Below, one piece after another: positions 49,169 through 57,854 of a stretch of 64,000 nt of DNA. Location: contig LNEL01000051.1 of the NCBI GenBank assembly GCA_001464935.1, positions 88,959 through 152,958 on the forward strand, read 5' to 3'. The stretch is from Gammaproteobacteria bacterium Ga0077536 (GTDB lineage Bacteria > Pseudomonadota > Gammaproteobacteria > Ga0077536). The translations under genes were made by a program, and so were the position numbers. Position 1 is the first letter of the stretch. Each line of letters begins with the position of its first letter. The notes under the pieces are model-generated. The model saw nothing but the letters and a program-made list of their open reading frames with translations. It was not told the origin of the DNA and ran no database searches.

Positions 49169-49531
49169 CTAGCTCAGCACTTTCTTGAGCGTCGCCAGCA
49201 ACTGGTCCGGATTGAACGGTTTGACGAGCCAACCCGTCGCACCGGCTGCCTTGCCTTCGGCCTTCTTCTCGGCCGCGGACTCGGTGGTCAGCAGCAGCAT
49301 CGGCGTGAATTTGTACTGCGGCATCTTGCGCAGTTCACGGATGAGCTGGATGCCGTCCATGTTCGGCATGTTCACGTCCGTCAGGACGATGTCGGCCTGC
49401 TTGCCGCGGGCCTTGGAAAGGGCGTCCTGCCCATCTACCGCTTCGATCACGTCGTATCCAGCGCCCTTGAGCGTGAACGTCACCATCTGACGCATCGAGG
49501 CTGAGTCGTCTACTGCAAGAATGCTTGCCAT
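49169..49531 (-). CDS. cheY: Chemotaxis response regulator (CheY-type single receiver)
   Basis: 120 residues, one receiver domain: acidic pocket ILAVDDSASMRQMV, phospho-acceptor Asp in DIVLTDVNMPNMDGIQLI, Thr/Lys switch positions in LLLTTESAAEKK and GWLVKPFNPDQLL. The KGAGYDVIEAVDGQDALSKA wording is typical of the CheY that begins such operons. It is the first gene of the che operon, 50 bp before cheA, with GGGAGA before the ATG and a sigma-28-like promoter 61 bp upstream. It most likely controls the flagellar motor or acts as a phosphate sink. Confidence 0.93.
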   Translation of the reverse strand: MASILAVDDSASMRQMVTFTLKGAGYDVIEAVDGQDALSKARGKQADIVLTDVNMPNMDGIQLIRELRKMPQYKFTPMLLLTTESAAEKKAEGKAAGATGWLVKPFNPDQLLATLKKVLS

Positions 49532-49591
49532 CGGAAAATTTCTCCCGTTCTGGATGCAGTCGCTGCCGCTGCACAGGTCTTGTCCTGGACT

Positions 49592-49618
49592 TTATCGTCC
49601 AGGGCGGCGGAAGCTTTA
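49592..49618 (-). promoter_or_regulatory. Sigma-28 (FliA)-type promoter for the cheY-led operon
   Basis: Reading leftward: TAAAGCTT, then 11 bases, then GACGATAA. The sigma-28 consensus is TAAAGTTT-N11-GCCGATAA, so each half has one mismatch and the spacing is exact. It ends 61 bp before the cheY start codon. Confidence 0.7.
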
Positions 49619-49769
49619 CGGGAAAATGCAATCGGAGAGGGCCGCGTTCGACACAGGGGTGTCGACGGGCGTTCCCGCCGGTGACGCTGCGGAGAAAATG
49701 GGCGCGAGCCGGTGTGCGGCGAGGCGCATTCTCCGCGACGGGCAACGCGGCTCCCCGCCGCGGCCGCTG

Positions 49770-51908
49770 TCAGATCGCGCGCGCCAGCGGCCCTCGATGT
49801 TCGGTCACCCAGCGGGCGAACGCGGCGGCCGGCAGCGGCGGACTGTAGAAGTAGCCCTGCGCGTAGTCGCACTGCAGATTGGCGAGCGCCCGCAGGTGCA
49901 GTTCACTTTCGACGCCTTCGGCGACCACGGCGAGGTTCAGGCTTCGCGCGAGCGCAATCACGGCCGCCACGATCGCCGCATCGTTGGCGTTGGTATCCAT
50001 TTCGCGCACGAAGGTCTGGTCGACCTTCACGCCGGCGATCGGAAAGCGCCGCAGATAGCTCAGCGACGAATAGCCGGTCCCGAAGTCATCGATCCAGACG
50101 TCGATGCCCAGTGCCCGCAACTCCGCGAGCACCGCGATCGACTGCTCGGTGTCGGTCATCAAGAGGCTTTCGGTCAGTTCGACCTCGAGCACCTCGACCG
50201 GCAGTTTCGCGGCCAGCAGGGCTTTGCTCAGCAGCAGCGGCAGTTCCGCCGCCGCGAACTGCACCGGGCTGATGTTGACCGCCACCCGCACGTCCGGCAG
50301 CCCCTGGCTGCGCCAGGCTGCGATGTCGCGACACGCGGCGGAGATGATCCACTCGCCGAGCGGAACGATGAGCCCGGTCTCTTCGGCGATCGGAATGAAG
50401 TTCGCTGGCGACACCAGCCCTAGATCCGGATGGCGCCAGCGCACGAGCGCCTCGGCGCCGGTGAAACGGCCGGTCCTGATGTCGACTTTGGGCTGGTAAT
50501 ACAGCTCGAACTGCTCCTGCTGCAGTGCCTTGCGCAGGTTGTTCTCCATCGACAGGCGTTCGAAGGCACGCGCGTTGATCGCGGAGGTGTAGAACTGGTA
50601 GCGCCCGCGTCCCTCGGCCTTCGCGTGATTCTTCGCCGCGTCGGCGCGGTCGATCAGCTGATCGGCCGTCGTGCCGTCGACCGGGTACACGCTGATCCCC
50701 GCGGTTGCCGACAGCACCAGGTCCTCGCCCCCGAGGTTGACGGGTTGCGCTATCGCTTCGAGCATCCGGCGCGCGACGACGGCCGATTCCTCGGCCGAGC
50801 GGAACTGGGTGAGCACGACATAGAACTCGTCGCCGCCGGTGCGGGCCACGAAGTCGCCGGCGCGCACGTTCGCCTTGACGCCGAACGCACCGTCGCGCCG
50901 GCGCAGGCAAGCCTGCAGGCGCTCGGCGACGGTTTTCAGCAGGCTGTCACCGTTGTCGCGGCCGAGCGTGTCGTTGATGCGCTTGAAGTTGTCGAGATCC
51001 AGTGAGAACACCGCCACCACGCTGTCGCTGCCGACGGCGCGCGCGAGCGCCTGACCGAGGTCCTTGCGCAGGGTCGTGCGGTTTGGCAGCCCGGTGACGG
51101 TGTCGAAATAGGCGAGCTTGTGCGCGAGCCCTTCGAGCCGGCGCCGCTCGGTGACGTCCTGCGCCACGCCGGACACCACGCGGGCGCCCGTTTCGGGCAC
51201 CGTCGAACAGGTGGCCTCCAGATGCACATGGGCCGTACCGCCCTGGGCCAGCAGCACGCGACAGCCGAGCTGCAGGCTTTCGCCGCCGGCAATCGCGTTG
51301 CCGAACTGGGTGTCGACCGCGCCGCGGTCGTCCGGATGGACACAGGCGAGCAGGGGCGCGATGGTCGAGATCGTGGTACCGCTCGCCACGCCCGTCAGGC
51401 GTTCGATTTCAGATGAGCATTCGAATTCACCGGTATCGATGGCCCAGTTGAAGTGGCCGAGCTTGGCCATTGCCTGGGCCTTTTCGAGACGCGATTCGCT
51501 GCGCCGCAGCTCGTCGGCATTGCGCGCACTGCGCAGCATGTAGCGCACGCGGTGCGTCAGCACGCCGTAGTTGATCGGCTTGGTCACGAAGTCGGTGGCG
51601 CCGGCGTCATAGGCGCTGTTGATGGAGGCCGTGTCGTCGAGGCCCGTCATCATCATGATGGGGGTGTGCTGGCCGTGCGGCATCTGGCGAATCGCGGCGC
51701 AGGTCGCAAAGCCGTCGAGTTCGACCATCATCACGTCGAGCAGGACGACGTCGATTTTCTGGCTGCGGAAGATGTCGAGCGCGGGAATGCCGTCCTCGGC
51801 TTCGAGCACGTCGAAACCACCCTCCTCGAGCGCAATGCGGGTCATCAGGCGGGCGGCCATGTCGTCGTCGACGACGAGCACCACCGGCGGCTGGCTATCG
51901 TGGGCCAT
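49770..51908 (-). CDS. REC-PAS-GGDEF-EAL cyclic-di-GMP signalling protein
   Basis: 712 residues from the ATG at 51908. Receiver at about 8-125 (Asp in IDVVLLDVMMVELDG); PAS-like domain at about 140-265; GGDEF domain at about 275-445 with intact ARTGGDEFYVVL; EAL domain at about 455-705 with TGAEALVRWRHP, the metal/catalytic Glu/Asp positions (VELTESLLM, IDDFGTGYSSLSYL, KVDQTFVREM, VAEGVES) present. Both synthesis and hydrolysis of cyclic-di-GMP are possible on sequence. It follows the HPt gene by 20 bp, making it a likely HPt-linked receiver. It is transcribed toward cheY, which has its own promoter in the 238-bp gap. Confidence 0.93.
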   Translation of the reverse strand: MAHDSQPPVVLVVDDDMAARLMTRIALEEGGFDVLEAEDGIPALDIFRSQKIDVVLLDVMMVELDGFATCAAIRQMPHGQHTPIMMMTGLDDTASINSAYDAGATDFVTKPINYGVLTHRVRYMLRSARNADELRRSESRLEKAQAMAKLGHFNWAIDTGEFECSSEIERLTGVASGTTISTIAPLLACVHPDDRGAVDTQFGNAIAGGESLQLGCRVLLAQGGTAHVHLEATCSTVPETGARVVSGVAQDVTERRRLEGLAHKLAYFDTVTGLPNRTTLRKDLGQALARAVGSDSVVAVFSLDLDNFKRINDTLGRDNGDSLLKTVAERLQACLRRRDGAFGVKANVRAGDFVARTGGDEFYVVLTQFRSAEESAVVARRMLEAIAQPVNLGGEDLVLSATAGISVYPVDGTTADQLIDRADAAKNHAKAEGRGRYQFYTSAINARAFERLSMENNLRKALQQEQFELYYQPKVDIRTGRFTGAEALVRWRHPDLGLVSPANFIPIAEETGLIVPLGEWIISAACRDIAAWRSQGLPDVRVAVNISPVQFAAAELPLLLSKALLAAKLPVEVLEVELTESLLMTDTEQSIAVLAELRALGIDVWIDDFGTGYSSLSYLRRFPIAGVKVDQTFVREMDTNANDAAIVAAVIALARSLNLAVVAEGVESELHLRALANLQCDYAQGYFYSPPLPAAAFARWVTEHRGPLARAI

Positions 51909-51928
51909 CGGTTGCGGCGGGGAGCGGC

Positions 51929-52300
51929 TCAGGCCGCCTCTGCGCCACGCAGGGCCGCCACGGCAACCAGCGTGGCGTCGAACAGCGGCTTGAAGCCCTC
52001 GGCGTGGCGGCGGCAGCCGTCGAGGTCGCCATCGCGACCACACTGCTCGATCCGCTTGCTGTGGGCGGCGAGCTCGGTGGCCCCGATGTTCGCACTGCTC
52101 GACTTGAGGGTGTGCGCGGCGCGCATGATCGTCGGCAGATCGCCGCTCTCGAGCGCCTGCTCGAGTTCGGCGACCAGGGCCTGTGCCGAACTTGCGAAGA
52201 GATCCATCACCCGCAGCAGGATCGACGGGCGTCCTGGTACCTGCAGCGCCCGCAGTGCCGCAATTGCCTGCGCATCCAGCATGATTTCCAATTGTTGCAT
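51929..52300 (-). CDS. Stand-alone histidine phosphotransfer (HPt) protein
   Basis: 123 residues, one four-helix HPt domain. The phospho-His is in MRAAHTLKSSSANIGATELAAHSKRIE (about residue 66), with the typical following KSSS/NIGA and an upstream ALVAELEQALESGDLPTIM helix. It probably exchanges phosphate with the receiver of the co-transcribed GGDEF-EAL protein or with the hybrid kinase at 36-40 kb; that pairing is inferred. It is the first gene of the minus-strand block and is divergent from the MetE-like gene at 52527. Confidence 0.9.
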   Translation of the reverse strand: MQQLEIMLDAQAIAALRALQVPGRPSILLRVMDLFASSAQALVAELEQALESGDLPTIMRAAHTLKSSSANIGATELAAHSKRIEQCGRDGDLDGCRRHAEGFKPLFDATLVAVAALRGAEAA

Positions 52301-52526
52301 CAGTGCTCCTTGTCCGGGGCCGAGGGGTGGGGGTCCATCCGGGCGTGTCCTCGCCGCCGCCTGTCCAGATCACAGCTTAGCGGCGATCCGCGCCGGCGGC
52401 TTGAGCCGGCAGACACCCCAGGACCCCGACTCGGCTGTGCCTCCCGGAGCCGCGATGTACACTACCCGCCCGGTTCGTCTTCCGGCGTCCGGTCACCACT
52501 ATAAATGACCTGTAGAAGGGGGAGCG

Positions 52527-53687
52527 ATGAAGCGCAGTGACACCCGTATCCTGACGACCCATGTCGGCAGCCTGCCCCGTAACCGCCAACTGTCCGATCT
52601 GCTGATTGCGGCCGAGGCCGGCGAGTCCGTCGACAACGAATTGCTGGACCGCCTCGCCGCCGCCGGCGTGCGCGACGTCGTCGGCAAGCAGATCGCTGCC
52701 GGCGTCGACATCGTCAACGACGGCGAGCAGCCCCGGGTCGGCTTTCAGACCTACGTCGGCCAGCGCCTCGACGGTTTCGGCGGCGCCAGCCAGCGCGAAC
52801 CGTTCAAGGACTTCTCCGACCACCCCGACTTCGCCCAGATCTGGATCAATCGCGGGATGGTGATGTCGAAGGTGTTCGACGCCCCCACCGCCATCGCCGA
52901 GGTCCACTATCGCGACCTCGCCCCCGCACGTCGCGAATGCGATATGTTCGACAGCGCGCTCGCCGAACACCCGGGCAAGGTCGGCGAACCGTTCATGACC
53001 GCCGCCTCCCCCGGCATCGTGTGCACGACGATGCGCAATGCGTTCTACGACTCGCACGAAACCTATGTGCGTGCGGTCGCCCGCGAGATGCGCAAGGAAT
53101 ACGAACTGATCGTGCAGCGCGGTTATGTGCTGCAGCTCGACTGCCCCGATCTCGCGATGGAATGGCACGGCATGTTCCAGCACGGCACGTTGAAGCAATT
53201 CCAGGACGCCGTCGCCATCCACATCGACGCCATCAACGAGGCCTTGGTCAACATTCCACGCGATCGCGTGCGACTGCACCTGTGCTGGGGCAATTATGAC
53301 GGTCCGCACGCCTGCGATGTCCCACTCGAGGACATCCTGCCGATCGTCTATGGTGCGAAGGTCGGGGCCTTCTCCGTCGAATTCGCGAACCCGCGTCATC
53401 AGCACGAGTACGCGGCGGTGAAAAAACATCCGCTGCCGCAAGACGTGATCCTGATCCCGGGTGTCATTGATTCCACCGTCAATTACATCGAACATCCACA
53501 GGTCGTCTGCAACCGCATCCTCGAAGCCGTCTCGGTCACCGGTGATCGCGAGCGTGTGATTGCCGGCTGCGATTGCGGGTTCGGCACGTTCGCCGGCTGG
53601 GAAATGGTTGCGCAATCCGTCGTCTACAAGAAATTCGAAGCGCTCGCCGAGGGCGCCCGACTCGCTACGAAGAAGCTTTGGGGCTGA
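52527..53687 (+). CDS. MetE C-terminal-like zinc thiol transferase (epoxyalkane:CoM transferase-like)
   Basis: 386 residues, the length of the C-terminal half of cobalamin-independent methionine synthase without its N-terminal half. It begins ILTTHVGSLPRNRQLSD. Zn ligands of the H-x-C...C type are H251 and C253 (RLHLCWGNYDGPH) and a Cys in AGCDCGFGTFAG (C348 or C350). This family includes epoxyalkane:coenzyme M transferase and short MetE-like proteins that alkylate a thiol. It may methylate or alkylate a thiol such as homocysteine or glutathione; the substrate is unknown. GGGGGAG lies before the ATG. A DUF485/symporter pair begins 16 bp downstream, suggesting co-transcription. Confidence 0.8.
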   Translation: MKRSDTRILTTHVGSLPRNRQLSDLLIAAEAGESVDNELLDRLAAAGVRDVVGKQIAAGVDIVNDGEQPRVGFQTYVGQRLDGFGGASQREPFKDFSDHPDFAQIWINRGMVMSKVFDAPTAIAEVHYRDLAPARRECDMFDSALAEHPGKVGEPFMTAASPGIVCTTMRNAFYDSHETYVRAVAREMRKEYELIVQRGYVLQLDCPDLAMEWHGMFQHGTLKQFQDAVAIHIDAINEALVNIPRDRVRLHLCWGNYDGPHACDVPLEDILPIVYGAKVGAFSVEFANPRHQHEYAAVKKHPLPQDVILIPGVIDSTVNYIEHPQVVCNRILEAVSVTGDRERVIAGCDCGFGTFAGWEMVAQSVVYKKFEALAEGARLATKKLWG

Positions 53688-53703
53688 AGGCCCGAGGGGA
53701 GAC

Positions 53704-54045
53704 ATGGAACACATTTACCGAGAAATACACCGCGATCCGCGCTTTCACGAACTGGAGCGCAAACGCGGCCGCCTCAGCTGGCTGCTGGCCAGCATCGTCG
53801 TTGGCAACATCATGTGGTACGTGTTCGCCACCGCTTTCTATCCAGAGGCCAGCTTCGCGCGCTTCTGGGGCGAACCGATTGGCGAGGGCATGGCCACGAC
53901 CTGGGGCATCGTCATCGGCCTGATCCAGACCGTGCTCTTCATCGTGCTCGTGAACTATTACATCTATCGCGCGAACGGTGAGTTCGACGATCTGAAGGAC
54001 GCGATCGTCGCGGATGCGACCCGCACGGCGGGGGACGGTAAATGA
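53704..54045 (+). CDS. DUF485 (YjcH-like) membrane protein, first copy
   Basis: 113 residues from the ATG at 53704 (GGGGAGA upstream). The N-terminal REIHRDPRFHELERKRGRLSW and C-terminal YYIYRANGEFDDLKDAIVADA are DUF485/YjcH hallmarks, with two helices between them (about 28-48 and 75-97). YjcH is found before acetate symporters and is thought to assist them. The stop overlaps the start of the next symporter (ATGA), which indicates a functional pair. It has an unusual, longer inter-helix loop (FYPEASFARFWGEPIGEGMATTWG) than YjcH. Confidence 0.85.
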   Translation: MEHIYREIHRDPRFHELERKRGRLSWLLASIVVGNIMWYVFATAFYPEASFARFWGEPIGEGMATTWGIVIGLIQTVLFIVLVNYYIYRANGEFDDLKDAIVADATRTAGDGK

Positions 54046-55697
54046 ACAAGACCCTCCTGACCGGCGCCCCGCTGATCGGCATGGGCGCCAGCCTCGGCGC
54101 GTTCGCAAATGCGGCCGGCGCCATGGCCGGCGTGAACCTGAACGCGATTGGCATGTTCTTCGTGTTCGTGATCATTTCCCTCGGCATCACGTGGTGGGCC
54201 GCAGGCCGCACCAAGTCGACATCGGATTTCTACACCGCGGGCGGCCAGATCAGCGGCTTCCAGAACGGATTGGCGATTACCGGCGACTGGTGCTCGTCGG
54301 CGGCGCTGATGGGTATCGCGGCGCTGATCTACAGCACCGGCTTCGACGGCCTGATCTACTCGGTCGTGCCGTTCGGCGCCTGGCCGCTGATGATGTTCCT
54401 GCTCGCCGATCGCCTGCGCAATCTCGGCAAGTACACGATTGCCGACATCGTGTCGCTGCGCATGGCGCGGGTGCCGATTCGTTCGCTGATTGCCACCGCC
54501 GGCCTCGCCTTCGTGATCGGTTACCTGATCGTGCAGATGGTCGGCGCGGGGACACTGATTTCGAACCTGTTCGGCCTCAACTATGAAGTGGCGCAGGTGA
54601 TCATCGGCGTGCTGATCGTGGTGTACGTCGCGTTTGGCGGAATGATCGCGACCACCTATGTCCAGTTGATCAAAGCGGTGCTTCTGCTGTCCGGTGCAAC
54701 CTTCATCACCGTGGCCGTGCTCGCCAAGTTCGGCTTTTCGATCGACGGCCTCTACGCGGCCGCGGTCGCGAAACATCCGACCAAAGAGGCCGTGATGCAG
54801 CCGGGCGGACTGCTGCCCGATCCCATCAACGCCATTTCGTGCGGCGTGATGCTGCTGTTTGGCGGCGCGGCGATGCCGCACGTGTTGATGCGCTTCTTCA
54901 CCGTGCCGGACGCGAAACAGGCCCGCCTGTCGGTGGCCTGGGCCGCCACCTTCATCGGCTACTTCTACCTGCTGACCTTCTTCATCGGCTATGGCGCGGT
55001 GGCCTTCGTGATGGACGACCCGAAGTTCATGGACGAGGTCACCGGCGCGATTCGCGGCGGTCCGAACATGGCAGCGATTCACCTCGCGGAGGCCATGGGC
55101 GGGGATCTGCTGCTCGGCTTCATTTCGGCGGTTGCCTTTGCGACGATTGTGGCAGTGGTGGCCGGGCTGACTATTGCCGGCGCGTCAGCCATTTCGCACG
55201 ATCTCTATGCGAACGTGCTGCGACACGGCCAGGCCACGGATGCCGAAGTGGTGAAGGTGTCGCGCATTGCCGCCATCGGCCTGGGCGCGCTGGGCGTTGC
55301 GCTCGGCATCGCGTTCAAGGACCAGAACATCGCCTACCTGATCGTGCTGCCGTTCACGATCAGTTCCACGGTGTTCTTCCCGGTGCTGTTCCTCGCGATG
55401 TACTGGCGGCGCCTGACGACCACCGGCATCATCACCGGCGGCTGGATCGGACTTGCCTCCGCCATCGTCATGCTGGTCGTCGGGCCCACGATCTGGAAGG
55501 ACATCCTCGGCAACCCCGAACCGCTGTTCCCGTACAAGTATCCGGCGTTGTTCTCGATGGCGATTTCCTTCGGCACGATGGTCATCGTCTCGCTGCTCGA
55601 CGGCAGCGAACGCGGCAAACGCGAGGTGGCGTTGTTTGACGACCAGTTCGTGAGATCGCAAACCGGTCTCGGCGCCGAAGGCGCCACCCAGCACTGA
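54042..55697 (+). CDS. Sodium:solute symporter, ActP-like, first of three
   Basis: 551 residues with about 13 membrane helices. It shares the ActP framework: [37 protein letters not shown], then [41 protein letters not shown], and the C-terminal [21 protein letters not shown]. Relative to ActP it has diverged, for example CSSAALMGIAALIYSTG for [14 protein letters not shown] and VPDAKQARLS for the usual DAREARRS. It therefore may carry a different organic acid than acetate. Its start overlaps the preceding DUF485 stop. Confidence 0.88.
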   Translation: MNKTLLTGAPLIGMGASLGAFANAAGAMAGVNLNAIGMFFVFVIISLGITWWAAGRTKSTSDFYTAGGQISGFQNGLAITGDWCSSAALMGIAALIYSTGFDGLIYSVVPFGAWPLMMFLLADRLRNLGKYTIADIVSLRMARVPIRSLIATAGLAFVIGYLIVQMVGAGTLISNLFGLNYEVAQVIIGVLIVVYVAFGGMIATTYVQLIKAVLLLSGATFITVAVLAKFGFSIDGLYAAAVAKHPTKEAVMQPGGLLPDPINAISCGVMLLFGGAAMPHVLMRFFTVPDAKQARLSVAWAATFIGYFYLLTFFIGYGAVAFVMDDPKFMDEVTGAIRGGPNMAAIHLAEAMGGDLLLGFISAVAFATIVAVVAGLTIAGASAISHDLYANVLRHGQATDAEVVKVSRIAAIGLGALGVALGIAFKDQNIAYLIVLPFTISSTVFFPVLFLAMYWRRLTTTGIITGGWIGLASAIVMLVVGPTIWKDILGNPEPLFPYKYPALFSMAISFGTMVIVSLLDGSERGKREVALFDDQFVRSQTGLGAEGATQH

Positions 55698-55706
55698 GGC
55701 GGCGAG

Positions 55707-56021
55707 ATGCAACACCTCTATGAGCGGATTGACCGCGATCCGCGCTTCCACGCGCTGGCACGCCGGCGCAGCCTGCTCGGCTGGGGTCTCAGCGCCGCGG
55801 TGCTGGTGGCCTACTACGCGTTCATTCTTGCGATCGCGTTCGCGCCGGGCCTGCTGGCGATGCCGCTCGGCCCCGACACGGTGCTGACGGTCGGCATCAT
55901 CGCCGGGCTCGCCGTGATCGTGATGTCCGTCGCGCTGACTGGCGTGTACGTGTGGCGCGCCAACCGCACCTTCGATGGACTGAATGCCGCGATCGTCGGC
56001 GACGCCACGCGCGACGCCTGA
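55707..56021 (+). CDS. DUF485 (YjcH-like) membrane protein, second copy
   Basis: 104 residues, close to the typical YjcH length. [24 protein letters not shown] at the start, helices at about 27-50 and 66-88, [20 protein letters not shown] between them (YjcH-like) and [21 protein letters not shown] at the end. It begins 9 bp after the first symporter stop and its own stop lies 1 bp before the next symporter start. It is the canonical yjcH partner for the second symporter. Confidence 0.88.
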   Translation: MQHLYERIDRDPRFHALARRRSLLGWGLSAAVLVAYYAFILAIAFAPGLLAMPLGPDTVLTVGIIAGLAVIVMSVALTGVYVWRANRTFDGLNAAIVGDATRDA

Positions 56022-56022
56022 C

Positions 56023-57675
56023 GTGGGTCTGCGTCCGTTCCCCCGGGGTGTCGGCCCCGGCGCCGCTGTCCTCGCCTGCCCGGCGGATGCCGCCGCCGCC
56101 GTCTCCGGCGGTGGTGCGAGCGGGATTGCGATCGCGCTGTTCCTGCTGTTCGTGTCGGCGACGCTCGGCATCACCTGGTGGGCCGCGCGGCGCACGCGTA
56201 CGACCAAGGACTTCTACGCCGCAGGCGGCAATATCACCGGCTTTCAGAACGGACTCGCGATTGCCGGCGATTTCATGTCGGCCGCATCCTTCCTCGGGGT
56301 TTCCGCCCTCATCTTCTCGTTCGGGTTCGACGGCCTCATCTACGCGGTGGGTGGGCTGTGCGGCTGGCCGCTGGTGCTGTTCCTGCTCGCGGAGCGTCTG
56401 AAGAATCTCGGCAAGTACACTTTCGCCGACGCCGTGTCGCTGCGCCTCGCCGCGGTGCCGATCCGCTGCATGGCGGCCTGTGGCTCACTGATCGCGGTGG
56501 TGCTGTACCTGATCGGGCAGATGGTCGGCGCCGGCAAACTGATCGAAGTGCTGTTCGGTCTCGACTACTCGCTCGCGGTCAGCGTCGTCGGCGGGCTGAT
56601 GATGATCTACGTGTGCTTCGGCGGCATGATCGCGACGACCTGGGTGCAGATCATCAAGGCCGTGCTGCTGCTGTGCGGCGCGACGCTGATGACCTGGCTC
56701 GTGATCGCGCAGACCGGCTACTCCTTCGCCGGCGTGTTCGCCACGGCGATCGAGCGGCACGCCCAGGGGCCCGCCATCATGTCCCCCGGCGGCATGGTGC
56801 ACGATCCGATCTCAGTGATCTCGCTGGGCACGGCACTCGTGTTCGGCACCGCCGGCCTGCCGCACATCCTGATGCGCTTCTTCACCGTGCCGGACGCCCG
56901 CGAAGCACGCCGCTCGGTGTTCTTCGCCACGGCGTTCATCGGCTACTTCTACATCCTGACCTTCATCATCGGCTTCGGCGCGATTGCGCTCGTCGCCGGC
57001 AACCCCGCGTTCCTCGACGACGCCGGCGCGCTGCTGGGCGGCACCAACATGGCGGCGATACATCTCGCGCGCGCCGCTGGCGGCGAGTTGTTCCTGGGCT
57101 TCATGTCGGCGGTGTGTTTCGCGACGATCCTTGCCGTGGTGTCGGGGCTCACGCTGTCGGGTGCGTCGACGATCTCGCATGACCTCTATGCCAACGTGTT
57201 CCGCCGCGGCACGGGCGACGACCGCGCCGTGTCGATTTCGCGCTATTCGGCCATCGGCCTCGGCATCATCGCGGTGCTGCTCGCGCTGCTGTTCGAAGCG
57301 CAGAATGTCGCCTACATGGTGCTGCTCGCGTTCACGGTGGGCGCCAGCGTGAACTTTCCGCTGCTGTTTCTCGTGATGTACTGGCCACGGCTGACGACCA
57401 CCGGCGCGCTGCTCGGTGGCATTCTCGGCCTCACGACCGCCGTCGCCTGCATCGTGCTCGGGCCGACGGTGTGGGTCGAAGTGCTCGGCAACGCGCAGGC
57501 CGTCTTCCCGTACAAGTACCCGGCCCTGTTTGCGATGATCGCTTCCTTCAGCGGCAGCATCCTGGGTTCGCTGTTCGACACCAGCGAGCGCGGCAAACGC
57601 GAACGCGCCGCTTTCAGCGACCAGTACGTGCGCTCGCAGACGGGCCTCGGCGCCGAGGGCGCATCGGGGCATTGA
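56023..57675 (+). CDS. actP: Cation/acetate-type sodium:solute symporter, second of three
   Basis: 550 residues from GTG at 56023, one base after the DUF485 stop. A cleavable-looking N-terminal segment (about 1-30) precedes the helices, as in Act[63 protein letters not shown] and [30 protein letters not shown] match the ActP framework almost word for word, and it ends in [22 protein letters not shown]. Uptake of acetate or other short monocarboxylates with Na+ is likely. The acs gene is 30 kb away, so no direct coupling. Confidence 0.87.
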   Translation: MGLRPFPRGVGPGAAVLACPADAAAAVSGGGASGIAIALFLLFVSATLGITWWAARRTRTTKDFYAAGGNITGFQNGLAIAGDFMSAASFLGVSALIFSFGFDGLIYAVGGLCGWPLVLFLLAERLKNLGKYTFADAVSLRLAAVPIRCMAACGSLIAVVLYLIGQMVGAGKLIEVLFGLDYSLAVSVVGGLMMIYVCFGGMIATTWVQIIKAVLLLCGATLMTWLVIAQTGYSFAGVFATAIERHAQGPAIMSPGGMVHDPISVISLGTALVFGTAGLPHILMRFFTVPDAREARRSVFFATAFIGYFYILTFIIGFGAIALVAGNPAFLDDAGALLGGTNMAAIHLARAAGGELFLGFMSAVCFATILAVVSGLTLSGASTISHDLYANVFRRGTGDDRAVSISRYSAIGLGIIAVLLALLFEAQNVAYMVLLAFTVGASVNFPLLFLVMYWPRLTTTGALLGGILGLTTAVACIVLGPTVWVEVLGNAQAVFPYKYPALFAMIASFSGSILGSLFDTSERGKRERAAFSDQYVRSQTGLGAEGASGH

Positions 57676-57854
57676 GGAAAAATGGAAGTCCAGCCACGGA
57701 GAACACAGAGAGCACCGGCAATTCCTGCCTGGATGCGCACGCACCGGCGAACCTCGCCGATGCCACTGTCAGCCAATCCGGCATCAATGCCGTTTGCTGG
57801 ATTCTCTGAGGTCATATTCAAGCAACTCGTTCAACGGCAACACGCGCGACGGTC

